From Lysobacteraceae bacterium (GTDB taxonomy: Bacteria; Pseudomonadota; Gammaproteobacteria; Xanthomonadales; Xanthomonadaceae): DNA of 64,000 nt. Of this stretch, positions 1-12,524 are shown one piece after another. The notes beneath the pieces are model-generated. The model searched no databases. It worked only from the letters and a program-made list of their open reading frames with translations, and was not told the DNA's origin. The translations under genes were made by a program, and so were the position numbers. Each line of letters begins with the position of its first letter. The first letter of the stretch is position 1. The stretch lies in the NCBI GenBank assembly GCA_003241895.1, contig QBLY01000009.1, positions 29,893-93,892 on the forward strand. Direction: 5' to 3'.

Positions 1-29
1 TCAAGAACTGGTACCGAGGTGAGTTCTGA
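1..29 (+). CDS. ftsA: ftsA, 3' end only (cell division actin-like protein)
   Basis: The first bases read, in frame, as the tail KNWYRGEF followed by TGA at 27-29. FtsA proteins end in a short amphipathic membrane-targeting helix of this W/F- and K/R-rich kind, and ftsA normally sits directly upstream of ftsZ. FtsA tethers FtsZ filaments to the inner membrane. Only eight codons are visible, so the call rests on the tail motif plus the position before ftsZ. Confidence 0.75.
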
Positions 30-110
30 GCGAAGTCGATGCACCAAGCAGGCAAGAAAAAGCAACCAAGAAACTAAAACCCCTGGATTCGAATCACGGA
101 GGACGCGGAC

Positions 111-1334
111 ATGGCACATTTTGAACTGATCGAAAAGTTGGCACCCAATGCGGTAATCAAGGTCATCGGCGTGGGCGGTGGCGGCGGCAACGCCGTCGCG
201 CACATGGTGAATGCGGGCGTGGAGGGCGTTGAGTTCATCACCGCCAACACCGACGCGCAGGCCATCAAGCAGTGCGGCGCCAAGATGCAGCTCCAGCTTG
301 GCGGCAACGTCACCAAGGGCCTGGGCGCGGGCGCCAACCCGGAGGTCGGCCGCCAGGCCGCGCTGGAAGACCGCGAGCGCATCGTCGAGGCGCTGGAAGG
401 CGCCGACATGGTGTTCATCACCGCCGGCATGGGCGGCGGCACGGGCACCGGCGCCGCGCCGGTCGTGGCGCAGCTGGCCAAGGAGATGGGCATCCTCACG
501 GTCGCCGTCATCACCAAGCCGTTCCCGTTCGAAGGCCGCCGGCGCATGCAGGTCGCGCTCAAGGGCATCGAGGAGCTGAGCCACCACTGCGACTCGCTGA
601 TCACCATCCCCAACGAGAAGCTGATCACCGTGCTGGGCCGCCAGGCCACCATGGTGCAGGCCTTCCGCGCCGCCAACGACGTGCTGCTGGGCGCCGTGAA
701 GGGTATCGCCGACCTGATCGTCAGCCCGGGCCTGATCAACGTGGACTTCGCCGACGTGCGTACCGTCATGTCCGAAATGGGCCTGGCGATGATGGGCACC
801 GGCGTGGCCCGCGGCGACGACCGCGCCCAGGCCGCCGCCGAGGCCGCGATCAAGAACCCGCTGCTCGACGACGTCAACCTGATGGGCGCCAACGGCGTGC
901 TGGTCAACATCACCGCCGGCCCGGACTTCACGATGGCCGAGTTCGACGAGATCGGCCGCATCATCGAGGAGTTCGCCTCCGAGGACGCCACCGTGGTCAT
1001 CGGCACCTCGCTGGACCCGGAAATGCAGGACGAAGTGCGCGTTACCGTGGTGGCCACCGGCCTCAACCGCAGCGTGGTGCGCCAGCCTGCGCCGCGGACC
1101 CCGGAAAAAGAGGTTTACCGGGCCCCGGTGAAGCTGGTGCGCAACGCCACCACCGGCATGATCGACGACAGCGCGATGGCCAATGTCACCGCGGCGCCTT
1201 CCAACAGCCACATGAACCTGCGCGCGGGCCGGGCCCACGAGCCGGCGTCGGGCGCCTCCAGCGCCCTGGCCGACCTGCCGGCCGACCACAGCTACCTCGA
1301 CATCCCGGCCTTCCTGCGTCGCCAGGCCGATTGA
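111..1334 (+). CDS. ftsZ: Cell division protein FtsZ (407 aa)
   Basis: Tubulin-like GTPase that polymerises into the cytoplasmic Z ring and recruits the divisome. The glycine-rich N-terminal loop (about residues 20-26) and the tubulin signature GGGTGTG (residues 108-114) are both intact. The C-terminal peptide DIPAFLRRQAD is the conserved tail that binds FtsA and ZipA, reached after a variable linker of roughly 60 residues. Length is normal for the family. The ATG at 111 follows a strong Shine-Dalgarno GGAGGA (98-103). It lies 81 bases after the ftsA stop, and a hairpin terminator follows at 1484, so ftsZ probably ends the dcw operon here. Confidence 0.98.
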   Translation: MAHFELIEKLAPNAVIKVIGVGGGGGNAVAHMVNAGVEGVEFITANTDAQAIKQCGAKMQLQLGGNVTKGLGAGANPEVGRQAALEDRERIVEALEGADMVFITAGMGGGTGTGAAPVVAQLAKEMGILTVAVITKPFPFEGRRRMQVALKGIEELSHHCDSLITIPNEKLITVLGRQATMVQAFRAANDVLLGAVKGIADLIVSPGLINVDFADVRTVMSEMGLAMMGTGVARGDDRAQAAAEAAIKNPLLDDVNLMGANGVLVNITAGPDFTMAEFDEIGRIIEEFASEDATVVIGTSLDPEMQDEVRVTVVATGLNRSVVRQPAPRTPEKEVYRAPVKLVRNATTGMIDDSAMANVTAAPSNSHMNLRAGRAHEPASGASSALADLPADHSYLDIPAFLRRQAD

Positions 1335-1671
1335 GCGGGGCGGCCGCCGTCCCGTGGGCGCCCGACCAGGCGTTTGCGGGCCGGGCAGCCGCAGCCGGCG
1401 GGCCTGGATGGCCGGCCGGGCGTCATGGTCGCGCGCCTCGGCGTGCGGCCGCCAACAGTCCCCAGGGGGAATGGAAATCTTGGCCCGCCGGCGCGTCCGG
1501 CGGGTCCTTTTCCCAGTCCAGACAGGGGTTTACGTGATGCCGGCAGGGGATTCACGCGCCCGTCGTTTCAGACAGGTGACAATGCCTTAGTTGTTATGTT
1601 TTCGTTTAGTGCGCCCTGTGTTATCGTTCGAACGGTTTTGCGCGCTCCTGCCTTGGAGAACGCTACAAAAA
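1335..1671 (+). other. ftsZ-lpxC intergenic region (337 bases)
   Basis: No gene was found here. The first half is very GC-rich and holds the terminator at 1484-1511. From about 1580 to 1670 the composition turns AT-rich, which suits a separate lpxC promoter, but I cannot pick convincing -35/-10 boxes. A GTGACA at 1576-1581 has no good -10 at standard spacing. Open frames reading through this stretch are GC-rich shadows. Confidence 0.6.
1484..1511 (+). terminator. Rho-independent terminator after ftsZ
   Basis: CCCGCCGG (1484-1491), a 5-base loop, CCGGCGGG (1497-1504), then TCCTTTT. This is an 8-bp perfect GC stem with a short T run on the + strand, 150 bases after the ftsZ stop. It separates ftsZ from lpxC transcription. 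Confidence 0.75.
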
Positions 1672-2583
1672 ATGATCAGACAACGAACCCTCAAAAACGT
1701 CATACGCGCCACTGGCGTCGGCCTGCACAGCGGCGAGAAGGTCTACATGACCCTCCGCCCCGCAGCCCCCGACACGGGGATCGTGTTCCGGCGCGTTGAT
1801 TTCGACCAGCCGGTGGAAATCCACGCCAAGGCCGAGAAGGTCGGCGACACCAGCCTGTGCACCGCCCTGGTCGAGGGCAATGTCCGCGTCATGACGATCG
1901 AGCACCTGCTCTCGGCCATGGCCGGCCTGGGTATCGACAACGCTTATGTAGACCTGTCCACGGCCGAAGTGCCGATCATGGACGGCTCGGCGGGTCCCTT
2001 CGTGTTCCTGCTGCAGTCGGCGGGCATCGAGGAACAGGACGCGGCCAAGCGCTTCATCCGCATCCTCAAGCCGCTCAAGGTCGAAGACGGCGACAAATGG
2101 GCCCGGTTCGAGCCGTTCGAGGGCTTCAAGGTCGGCTTCACCATTGATTTCGCCCATCCCATCTTCAACAAGTCCACGTCCAGCACCGAGATCGACTTCT
2201 CCACCACGTCCTTCGTGAAGGAAGTCAGCCGGGCCCGCACGTTCGGCTTCATGAAGGACATCGAGTACCTGCGCGAGCGCAACCTGGCGCTGGGCGGCTC
2301 GATGGACAACGCCATCGTCCTGGACGACTACCGCGTGCTCAACGAAGACGGCCTGCGCTACGAGGACGAGTTCGTGAAGCACAAGATCCTGGACGCCATC
2401 GGCGACCTGTACCTGCTGGGCCACAGCCTGATCGGCGCCTTCTACGGCTACAAGTCCGGCCACGCCCTGAACAACCAGCTGCTGCGCAGCCTCCTGGCCG
2501 ACACCACGGCCTGGGAAGAGGTCACCTTCGACGACCCGGCCCTGGCGCCCATCTCCTACGCCCATCCCGCGCAAGCGGTTTAG
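1672..2583 (+). CDS. lpxC: UDP-3-O-acyl-N-acetylglucosamine deacetylase LpxC (303 aa)
   Basis: Zinc-dependent deacetylase that commits UDP-GlcNAc derivatives to lipid A synthesis, in the cytoplasm. The N-terminus [21 protein letters not shown] is the family start, and [14 protein letters not shown] and [16 protein letters not shown] carry the zinc-ligand His/His/Asp residues. The ATG at 1672 is preferred over one at 1591: it matches family length (about 303-305 aa) and has a TGGAGAA ribosome-binding site at 1654-1660. The 27 extra residues from the upstream start look unrelated. It follows ftsZ as in E. coli, but behind a terminator. Confidence 0.97.
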   Translation: MIRQRTLKNVIRATGVGLHSGEKVYMTLRPAAPDTGIVFRRVDFDQPVEIHAKAEKVGDTSLCTALVEGNVRVMTIEHLLSAMAGLGIDNAYVDLSTAEVPIMDGSAGPFVFLLQSAGIEEQDAAKRFIRILKPLKVEDGDKWARFEPFEGFKVGFTIDFAHPIFNKSTSSTEIDFSTTSFVKEVSRARTFGFMKDIEYLRERNLALGGSMDNAIVLDDYRVLNEDGLRYEDEFVKHKILDAIGDLYLLGHSLIGAFYGYKSGHALNNQLLRSLLADTTAWEEVTFDDPALAPISYAHPAQAV

Positions 2584-2643
2584 AACGCGCATCGCCGGCC
2601 AATCCGGCCACTTTAACGCTCGATTAACGACTCACAGCGTTCC

Positions 2644-2662
2644 ACGGGGCATTATGCCCCGT
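2644..2662. terminator. Weak hairpin between convergent lpxC and dciA
   Basis: ACGGGGC-ATTAT-GCCCCGT is a perfect 7-bp stem with a 5-base loop. The dciA stop (TTA at 2652-2654 on the + strand) sits in the loop. Neither flank has a T tract, so termination is only plausible. It is the only candidate separating the convergent genes. Confidence 0.35.
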
Positions 2663-3140
2663 CGGCCGATGGCCGGGCGCTGGCGGCCAGCCTCAGAAGC
2701 TGGGCCCGGAGTTCCGGATCTGAAACCGATTGGGCGGTGGCCCGCAGTGAATCGCGGACCGCCTCGGAAAGTGGCCTCGTTGGACCGGTCCCCGTGGGGA
2801 CGGCAGGACTGGGTGTCGCCACTTTCACCACCAGCGTCCCGGCCTTGAGCCCGGCCGCGGCCGCGGCGTCCAGCAGGGCGTCCGCATGCAGCCGCAGCTT
2901 GGCCTTCCAGACGGGGCTGCTGACCAGAAACACCAAGTGCTTGTCATCCACGTTGGCCAGTTTGCATTGGTCGGCCATGGTGGCGGGGAGACTCTGGCGC
3001 AACAGCGGATCGAGCGCGTCCAACCATCGGGCACGCTCCATCAAGTTGGCCAGTCCGGTGCCAGCCAGCGCTTCAAGCGCTTGCGGGGGCAGGGCGGTCG
3101 GCGAAGCGCCGCGGACATTGGTTTTAGGTGGTCTAGACAT
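2652..3140 (-). CDS. dciA: DUF721 / DciA-like protein (162 aa)
   Basis: Small basic protein with a DUF721 core (about residues 25-110: LMERARWLDALDPLLRQSLP ... LVFLVSSPVWKAKLRLHAD). DUF721 proteins of the DciA type load the replicative helicase DnaB in bacteria that lack DnaC; that role is inferred from the family. The start chosen is MSRPPKTNVRG at 3140; in-frame ATGs 12-18 bases upstream would add only MMTFI-like residues. Its ATG shares the CATG at 3138-3141 with the start of the divergent M23 peptidase. The ribosome-binding site is poor. It converges on lpxC. Confidence 0.8.
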   Translation of the reverse strand: MSRPPKTNVRGASPTALPPQALEALAGTGLANLMERARWLDALDPLLRQSLPATMADQCKLANVDDKHLVFLVSSPVWKAKLRLHADALLDAAAAAGLKAGTLVVKVATPSPAVPTGTGPTRPLSEAVRDSLRATAQSVSDPELRAQLLRLAASARPSADGA

Positions 3141-4053
3141 GATGAATGTCATCATCGCAGCAAAATTCCTTCGCTCGCCAAAAAAACTGGCGTTCGATGA
3201 TCCAAAAACCGCCGGCATCGCCCTGGGCGCCATCGCGCTGGTGCTGGCCGTCGCTTTCGGTACCGGCTACTTCGCCCGCGGCGCCAACGGTGCCGCCCTC
3301 GGGGAAATCGCCCGGCTCCAGGTCGAAATGGCCCAGCAGCAAGTGGCCCTGGACGTGGCCCGCGAAGACGCCCAGCGCGAAGTGAACGCCATCGCCGCCC
3401 GCGTCGGCGAACTGCAGGCCCAGGCCAACCGCCTCAATGCCTTGGGCGACCGCCTCACCCGCGTCGGCAAGCTCAAGGACGGCGAGTTCAATTTCAACGA
3501 ACTGCCCGGCCAGGGTGGTTCCGAGTCCGCCAGCGACGTGCCGTCCGGCGACCTGCTTTCCAGCCTTGACGCGCTGCAGTCCCAGTTCTCCCATTCCGGT
3601 CGCCAGCTCTCCGTGATCGAGTCGCTGCTGTTCGACCAGGACCTCGACAACAAGCGCACGCCGGCCGGCATGCCGGCCCCGGGCTACATCTCGTCCAATT
3701 ACGGTACCCGCACCGACCCGTTCGGCCGCGGCAGCGCCCACCACCTGGGCATCGACATCGACGCCAATAGCGGCGACCCCATCACCGCCGCTGCCGAAGG
3801 CGTGGTCAGTTTCTCGGGCGTGCGCAACGGCTACGGCAACGTGGTCGAGATCGACCACGGCAACGGCTACAAGACCCTTTACGCCCACAATTCCAGCAAC
3901 CTGGTCCGCGTCGGCGACGTCGTGCGGGCCGGCCAGCTGATCGGCAAGGTGGGTTCCACGGGCCGTTCCACCGGCTCGCACCTGCACTTCGAGGTCATGC
4001 TCAACGGCCGCCAGGTGAATCCGCGCCAGTACCTGGACAAGGCGCGCGGCTGA
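3139..4053 (+). CDS. M23-family peptidase, membrane-anchored with coiled coil (304 aa)
   Basis: Predicted murein endopeptidase or EnvC/NlpD-like amidase activator. Residues about 25-50 form one transmembrane helix (GIALGAIALVLAVAFGTGY). A coiled coil follows (EIARLQVEMAQQQVALD ..., about 55-110), then the LytM/M23 domain with HHLGIDID and GSHLHFEV, which carry the HxxxD and HxH zinc ligands, so the site looks intact. The start is ATG 3139 (or ATG 3142), with an AGGTGG ribosome-binding site at 3126-3131. In E. coli the slot between lpxC and secA is held by secM; here this peptidase occupies it and no SecM-type arrest motif is visible at its C-terminus. Confidence 0.85.
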   Translation: MMNVIIAAKFLRSPKKLAFDDPKTAGIALGAIALVLAVAFGTGYFARGANGAALGEIARLQVEMAQQQVALDVAREDAQREVNAIAARVGELQAQANRLNALGDRLTRVGKLKDGEFNFNELPGQGGSESASDVPSGDLLSSLDALQSQFSHSGRQLSVIESLLFDQDLDNKRTPAGMPAPGYISSNYGTRTDPFGRGSAHHLGIDIDANSGDPITAAAEGVVSFSGVRNGYGNVVEIDHGNGYKTLYAHNSSNLVRVGDVVRAGQLIGKVGSTGRSTGSHLHFEVMLNGRQVNPRQYLDKARG

Positions 4054-4105
4054 CGCCACCGGACGGGCTTGATAGTCCTGCTCCCGTCCCCAAGTTAGAA
4101 TAGCC

Positions 4106-4147
4106 GGCCGCGACGCCCCTTCCAGGGCTGCCGTGGCCTTTTTATTT
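4106..4147 (+). terminator. Hairpin plus T run just upstream of secA
   Basis: GGCCGCG (4106-4112) pairs with CGTGGCC (4132-4138, one G-U pair). An inner GCCC/GGGC stem follows and then TTTTTATTT. It fits a Rho-independent terminator for the M23 peptidase transcript. It ends only about 38 bases before the secA start, so it could also act as an attenuator in the secA leader. A TAGAAT at 4096-4101 resembles a -10 box, but no -35 lies at proper spacing. Confidence 0.7.
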
Positions 4148-4184
4148 CGCCTCCGCGCGACCCGCTCCCCAAATGGTTTTCCCA

Positions 4185-6929
<2,745 letters not shown>

Positions 6930-6947
6930 TCCACGGGCTGTGTCCTG

Positions 6948-7904
6948 ATGGCCAGCGCCGGGCCTGACCGCCCGGTCCATGTGGTGGCGGCCGTCCTGCG
7001 CGACGCCCGCGGCCGCATCCTGCTGGCGCGCCGCACCGCCGGCCGCGACCTGGCCGGCGCCTGGGAATTCCCCGGCGGCAAGGTGGAAGCGGGGGAAACC
7101 CCGATGCAGGCCCTGGACCGCGAGCTGCACGAAGAACTCGGCATCCGCGTGCTGGCCGCCCAGCCGCTGATCAGCGTCCCGCAGGCCTATCCCGGCAAGC
7201 GCATCGTGCTGGACGTGCACGTTGTTTCCGCCTTCGAGGGCACGCCCCGGGGCCGCGAGCGCCAGGCCCTGGCCTGGTCGCCGCTGGAAAAACTCGACAG
7301 CTACCCCATGCCGCCTGCCGACCGCCCGGTGGTGGCGGCGCTGACGGCGCCCGGGCGCTACCTCGTGAGCCCCGAAAACGTCGAACCCAGTGCTTTCCTG
7401 GCGCGGCTGGACCGCGCGCTGGCGGCGGGCATGCGTCGGGTGCAGCTGCGCGTGCGCGGCCTGGCGCCGGCCGACATGGCCGGGCTGGCCCGCGACGCGG
7501 CGGCGCGCTGCGACGCGGTGGGCGCCGAACTGCTGGTCAACGGCGAAGCGGGCCTGGCGGCCGACCTGGGGCTGGGCCTGCACCTGCCGGCGCGCGACCT
7601 GATGGCGTTGGCCGCGCTGCCCGCGCTGGCGCCGGGTCGGCGCGTGGCGGCGTCCTGCCACGATGCCGACGAGCTGGCGCAGGCCCAGCGTCTGGGCGTG
7701 CATTTCGCGGTGCTGGGCCCCGTGCGCGCCACCCAAAGCCATCCCGGGGCGGACGGGATCGGCTGGGACCGGTTTGCGCTGCTGCGCGAAGGCGTGTCGC
7801 TGCCGATCTACGCCATTGGCGGCATGAAGCCCGCCGACCTGGCCACCGCCCGGCGCCACGGCGGGCAGGGCGTGGCGGGCATCCGGGGGCTTTGGCCCAG
7901 CTGA
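6948..7904 (+). CDS. mutT: Nudix hydrolase-ThiE-like fusion protein (318 aa)
   Basis: Residues 1-130 form a MutT-type Nudix domain. The Nudix box runs GGKVEAGETPMQALDRELHEELGI in family order Gx5Ex7REUxEExGU (the E and REUxEE residues are present). MutT removes 8-oxo-dGTP from the nucleotide pool. Residues about 150-318 resemble thiamine phosphate synthase (ThiE), ending in SLPIYAIGGMKPAD and a GVAGIRGLW tail. This two-domain form is known in gammaproteobacteria, and the ThiE-like half may not be a working TMP synthase. It starts 18 bases after secA, matching the secA-mutT order of E. coli, so it is probably cotranscribed. Confidence 0.85.
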   Translation: MASAGPDRPVHVVAAVLRDARGRILLARRTAGRDLAGAWEFPGGKVEAGETPMQALDRELHEELGIRVLAAQPLISVPQAYPGKRIVLDVHVVSAFEGTPRGRERQALAWSPLEKLDSYPMPPADRPVVAALTAPGRYLVSPENVEPSAFLARLDRALAAGMRRVQLRVRGLAPADMAGLARDAAARCDAVGAELLVNGEAGLAADLGLGLHLPARDLMALAALPALAPGRRVAASCHDADELAQAQRLGVHFAVLGPVRATQSHPGADGIGWDRFALLREGVSLPIYAIGGMKPADLATARRHGGQGVAGIRGLWPS

Positions 7905-7908
7905 AAGC

Positions 7909-7930
7909 GTAGGAGGGCCTTCAGGCCCGA
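7909..7930. repeat. REP-like extragenic palindrome (GTAG head)
   Basis: A GTAG head is followed by the palindrome GGGCC-TTCA-GGCCC (7915-7928). This resembles the short GTAG/GGAG-headed REP elements scattered through Stenotrophomonas and Pseudomonas genomes. It lies between the convergent nudix and coaE genes and overlaps the coaE stop codon (7921-7923). It may also act as a weak bidirectional terminator. Confidence 0.5.
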
Positions 7931-8535
7931 TTCGCCAACCGCAGGTAGCGCCCATGAAGCCGTTGCACCGCGGCCTCGAGCTGCGCCAGCGAGCCGTCAT
8001 TGACGATCACGTCGTCGGCAATCGCCAGGCGCTCCGCCCGGCTGGCCTGCGCCGCCACCATCCGCCGCGCGAGTTCGGGCGAGCTGCCGTCGCGCTGCTG
8101 CAGCCGCGCGATCTGAACGTCGGCGGGCACGTCCACCACCAGCACGCGGCCCAGCCACGGATAAGTCGCCTTGGCGCCGCCCTCGGCCAGCAGCGGGATG
8201 GCCGCAACCACATAGGGCCCCGTTGCCTGGTCGCAGGCGGCGCGCAGCCAAGCCCGGATGCGCGGGTGCAGCAGCCCTTCCAGCGCCGTCTTGGCGGACG
8301 GATCGGCGAACACCCGCTCGCGCATGGCCGTGCGGTCGAGGCGTCCGTCGGGCTGGATGAAGGCCGGGCCGAACAGCGCCGCCACCTCCGCCAGCGCAGG
8401 CTGGCCGGGCTCAACCACGGCGCGCGCCGCCACGTCGGCGTCGGCAACGGTGATGCCCAGGTCTTCGAACGCGCGTGTGGCTGCGGATTTCCCGGAAGCC
8501 ACGCCGCCGGTCACGGCGACGATGAAGTCGGCCAT
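7921..8535 (-). CDS. coaE: Dephospho-CoA kinase CoaE (204 aa)
   Basis: Last step of coenzyme A synthesis: it phosphorylates the ribose 3' hydroxyl of dephospho-CoA, in the cytosol. The P-loop GGVASGKS (residues 10-17) comes directly after a hydrophobic beta strand (FIVAVT). A DADVAARAVVEPG motif and HPRIRAWL near residue 90 are also typical. Length is normal (about 200 aa). The start lies four bases after the pilD stop, so coaE closes the pilB-pilC-pilD-coaE transcript, an old neighbourhood also seen in other gammaproteobacteria. The 3' end runs into the REP-like palindrome. Confidence 0.95.
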   Translation of the reverse strand: MADFIVAVTGGVASGKSAATRAFEDLGITVADADVAARAVVEPGQPALAEVAALFGPAFIQPDGRLDRTAMRERVFADPSAKTALEGLLHPRIRAWLRAACDQATGPYVVAAIPLLAEGGAKATYPWLGRVLVVDVPADVQIARLQQRDGSSPELARRMVAAQASRAERLAIADDVIVNDGSLAQLEAAVQRLHGRYLRLANRA

Positions 8536-8539
8536 GGCC

Positions 8540-9421
8540 TCAGGCCAGGCCGGCCCAGCTGCGGTAGGCCTGGATGATCTGCGGGCCCCACATCAGCTGC
8601 ACCCAGCCGGCCGCGGCCAGGTAGGGGCCGAAGGGGATGGGCGTGGCGCGGTCGGCGCCGCGCATCGCGATCCAGGCCGAGCCGAACACGGCACCGATCA
8701 GGGACGACATCAGCACGATCGGCAAAATGCCGCCCACGCCGCACCAGGCGCCCAGGGCGGCCAGTAGCTTGAAGTCGCCGTAGCCCATGCCTTCCTTGCC
8801 GGTCAGCAGCTTGAAGCCCTTGTACACCGTCCACAGGCTGAGATAACCGGCGATGGCGCCGAAGATGGCGTCGGTGGGCGAGGCGAACAGGGTGATGGTG
8901 GACAGGCCCAGCCCGATCCACAGCAGGCTCAGCGTGAGCTGGTCGGGCAGCAGGGTGGTGCGCAGGTCAATGCCCGCCATGGCCACCAGCAGGCCGGTGA
9001 AGGTGATGGCCGCCAGCGTTTCCAGGCTGGCGCCGAAACGCCAGGCGCAGGCCGCGAACAGGATGGCCGTCAGCAGCTCCACCACCGGATACTGCAGCGA
9101 TATGGACGTGCCGCAGCCCCGGCAGCGGCCGCGCAGCATCAGGTAGCTCAGCACCGGGATGTTTTCCCAGGCGGCCAGCTTGTGGCCGCACTTGGGGCAG
9201 GCCGAGCCCTGCACCACGATGCCTGGCGGGGCGGGCTCGTAGGGCTCGGGAAGCTCCAGCAGCTCCCGGCTTTCGCGGCGCCACTGCCACTCCATCCAGG
9301 GCGGCAGGCGCAGGATCACGACGTTCAGGAAGCTGCCGACCAGCAGGCCGAACAGGGCCGCCAGCACGATCGTGGTGGCGGCGGGGAGCGTCTCTATCAG
9401 CGCCAGCACGTACTCAGACAA
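8540..9421 (-). CDS. pilD: Type IV prepilin leader peptidase / N-methyltransferase PilD (293 aa)
   Basis: Inner-membrane aspartyl protease (A24 family) that cleaves after the Gly of type IV prepilin leaders and methylates the new N-terminal Phe. The cytoplasmic zinc loop has CPKCGHK ... CRGCGTS (two CxxC pairs, about residues 74-102). The catalytic aspartates lie in AMAGIDLRT and EGMGYGDFK (the GxGD motif). About eight hydrophobic segments are present. It overlaps the pilC 3' end by eight bases. Substrates in this window are the pilins at 21120 and 18679. Confidence 0.97.
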   Translation of the reverse strand: MSEYVLALIETLPAATTIVLAALFGLLVGSFLNVVILRLPPWMEWQWRRESRELLELPEPYEPAPPGIVVQGSACPKCGHKLAAWENIPVLSYLMLRGRCRGCGTSISLQYPVVELLTAILFAACAWRFGASLETLAAITFTGLLVAMAGIDLRTTLLPDQLTLSLLWIGLGLSTITLFASPTDAIFGAIAGYLSLWTVYKGFKLLTGKEGMGYGDFKLLAALGAWCGVGGILPIVLMSSLIGAVFGSAWIAMRGADRATPIPFGPYLAAAGWVQLMWGPQIIQAYRSWAGLA

Positions 9422-10658
9422 CCGCCGCGAGTTTGAAGATGGGCAGGTACATGCCGATCACCATGCCGCCGACCAGGACACCGATCACGACCATGATTAG
9501 TGGCTCGAGCAGGCTGGTCAGGGAGTCGACGGAGTTGTCGATTTCCTGCTCGTAAAACTCGGCGACCTTGAGCAGCATGGTGTCGAGCGCGCCGGCCTCT
9601 TCGCCGATGGCGGTCATCTGGACCACCATGTGTGGGAACAGGTTCACTTGCTTCATCGCCACGTTCAGCTGGTAGCCGACCGATACGTCGTCGCGGATAC
9701 GCATCACGGCGTCACTGTAAACGATGCTGCCGGTGGCGCCTGCAACCGTTTCAAGCGCCTCGACCAGCGGGACGCCGGCCTTGAAGGTCAGCGCCAGGGT
9801 CCGGGCATAACGTGCAATGGCCGACTGGTGCATGATTTGCCCGAGGACGGGAATCTTGAGCAGGAGCCTATCCACGCTTCGCTGAAGCGCCGGCGACCTT
9901 TTGTAGATGAACAGGAAGCCAAAGACCGAACCGGCGACAATGCCCAGCACCAGCCACCAGTAGGACGTCATAAACTTCGACGCGGTGACGATCATCTGTG
10001 TAAACGCCGGCAGTTCTGCGCCGAATCCCGCAAAGACCGCCTCGAACTGCGGCACCACGTAGATGAGCAGGATTGAACTGACGAGGATCGCGACCGCGAT
10101 GACGGCAGCGGGGTAATAGAGCGCTTTTTTGATCTTTCCCTTAAGTACCTCGGTCCGTTCCTTGTAGGTGGCGACCGTGTCCAGGATGGTGTCGAGCACG
10201 CCGGCGCCTTCGCCTGCACGCGTCAAATTTCGGAACAGCAGGTCAAATTGCACCGGATGCTTGGCCATGGCCTCGCTGAGCGAGCTGCCGCCAGAGATCT
10301 GGTCGCGGATGTCATTCAGCATGTCACGCATGCGTGGGTTGCTCTGACCCCCCGCGAGGATTTCGAAGCTTTGCACCATCGGTACGCCGGCCTGCAGCAT
10401 CGTGGCGATCTGGCGGGCGAACACCGCGATGTCCTGCGAACTGATCGCCTTTCCGGAGGCGCCGAACAGTGGCTTGGACTTGGTGCGCACCACCGTCGGG
10501 TTGATGCCCTGCTTGCGCAGCTCGGCGCGCAGCAGGTTGGCGTTCTTGGACGTAGATTCGCCCTTCATCTTGACGCCGCGCTTGTCGGTGCCTTCCCACG
10601 TGAACTGTTCCAGCGGGTTGGTGCGCGCTACGGTGGGTTTGGCAGCAGTCGTCGCCAT
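9414..10658 (-). CDS. pilC: Type IV pilus inner-membrane platform protein PilC (414 aa)
   Basis: Polytopic platform protein that couples the PilB and PilT motors to pilin insertion. It has a basic N-terminal region and two GspF/PilC repeats (about residues 80-200 and 280-400, for example FARQIATMLQAGVPMVQSFE and ARTLALTFKAGVPLVEALE), each followed by hydrophobic segments. Length is typical. It lies between pilB (3-base gap) and pilD (8-base overlap), clearly one operon. Confidence 0.97.
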   Translation of the reverse strand: MATTAAKPTVARTNPLEQFTWEGTDKRGVKMKGESTSKNANLLRAELRKQGINPTVVRTKSKPLFGASGKAISSQDIAVFARQIATMLQAGVPMVQSFEILAGGQSNPRMRDMLNDIRDQISGGSSLSEAMAKHPVQFDLLFRNLTRAGEGAGVLDTILDTVATYKERTEVLKGKIKKALYYPAAVIAVAILVSSILLIYVVPQFEAVFAGFGAELPAFTQMIVTASKFMTSYWWLVLGIVAGSVFGFLFIYKRSPALQRSVDRLLLKIPVLGQIMHQSAIARYARTLALTFKAGVPLVEALETVAGATGSIVYSDAVMRIRDDVSVGYQLNVAMKQVNLFPHMVVQMTAIGEEAGALDTMLLKVAEFYEQEIDNSVDSLTSLLEPLIMVVIGVLVGGMVIGMYLPIFKLAAVV

Positions 10659-10661
10659 GGC

Positions 10662-12389
<1,728 letters not shown>

Positions 12390-12441
12390 TCTGCTCCCCA
12401 GAGCCGCGCGGATGCGGCAACTGTACCCGAAAAATGGCCGC

Positions 12442-12457
12442 TGGCCAGCCTGTTGCA
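12442..12457 (+). promoter_or_regulatory. Sigma-54-like promoter upstream of the GT2 gene
   Basis: TGGCCAGCCTGTTGCA fits the RpoN consensus TGGCACGN4TTGCW at GG (-24) and GC (-12) with exact spacing and a perfect TTGCA. The mismatches are the A and C of GGCAC. Transcription would begin near 12468, about 57 bases before the GT2 start. The site could be chance in GC-rich DNA. No activator site was identified. Confidence 0.4.
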
Positions 12458-12524
12458 ACACATTCTTATAGTAGGAAGGCGCTTGGGATAAAGTAAGCTT
12501 GGGGCTGGGAGCATGGAGGTGGCC

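Noticed and set aside
1576..1604. Possible lpxC promoter (GTGACA with downstream T-rich box)
   Set aside because: No acceptable -10 hexamer at 16-18 base spacing; left as an undefined AT-rich promoter region.
4069..4101. TTGATA ... TAGAAT as a secA promoter
   Set aside because: The spacer is 21 bases, too long for sigma-70; reported only as a hint beside the hairpin.
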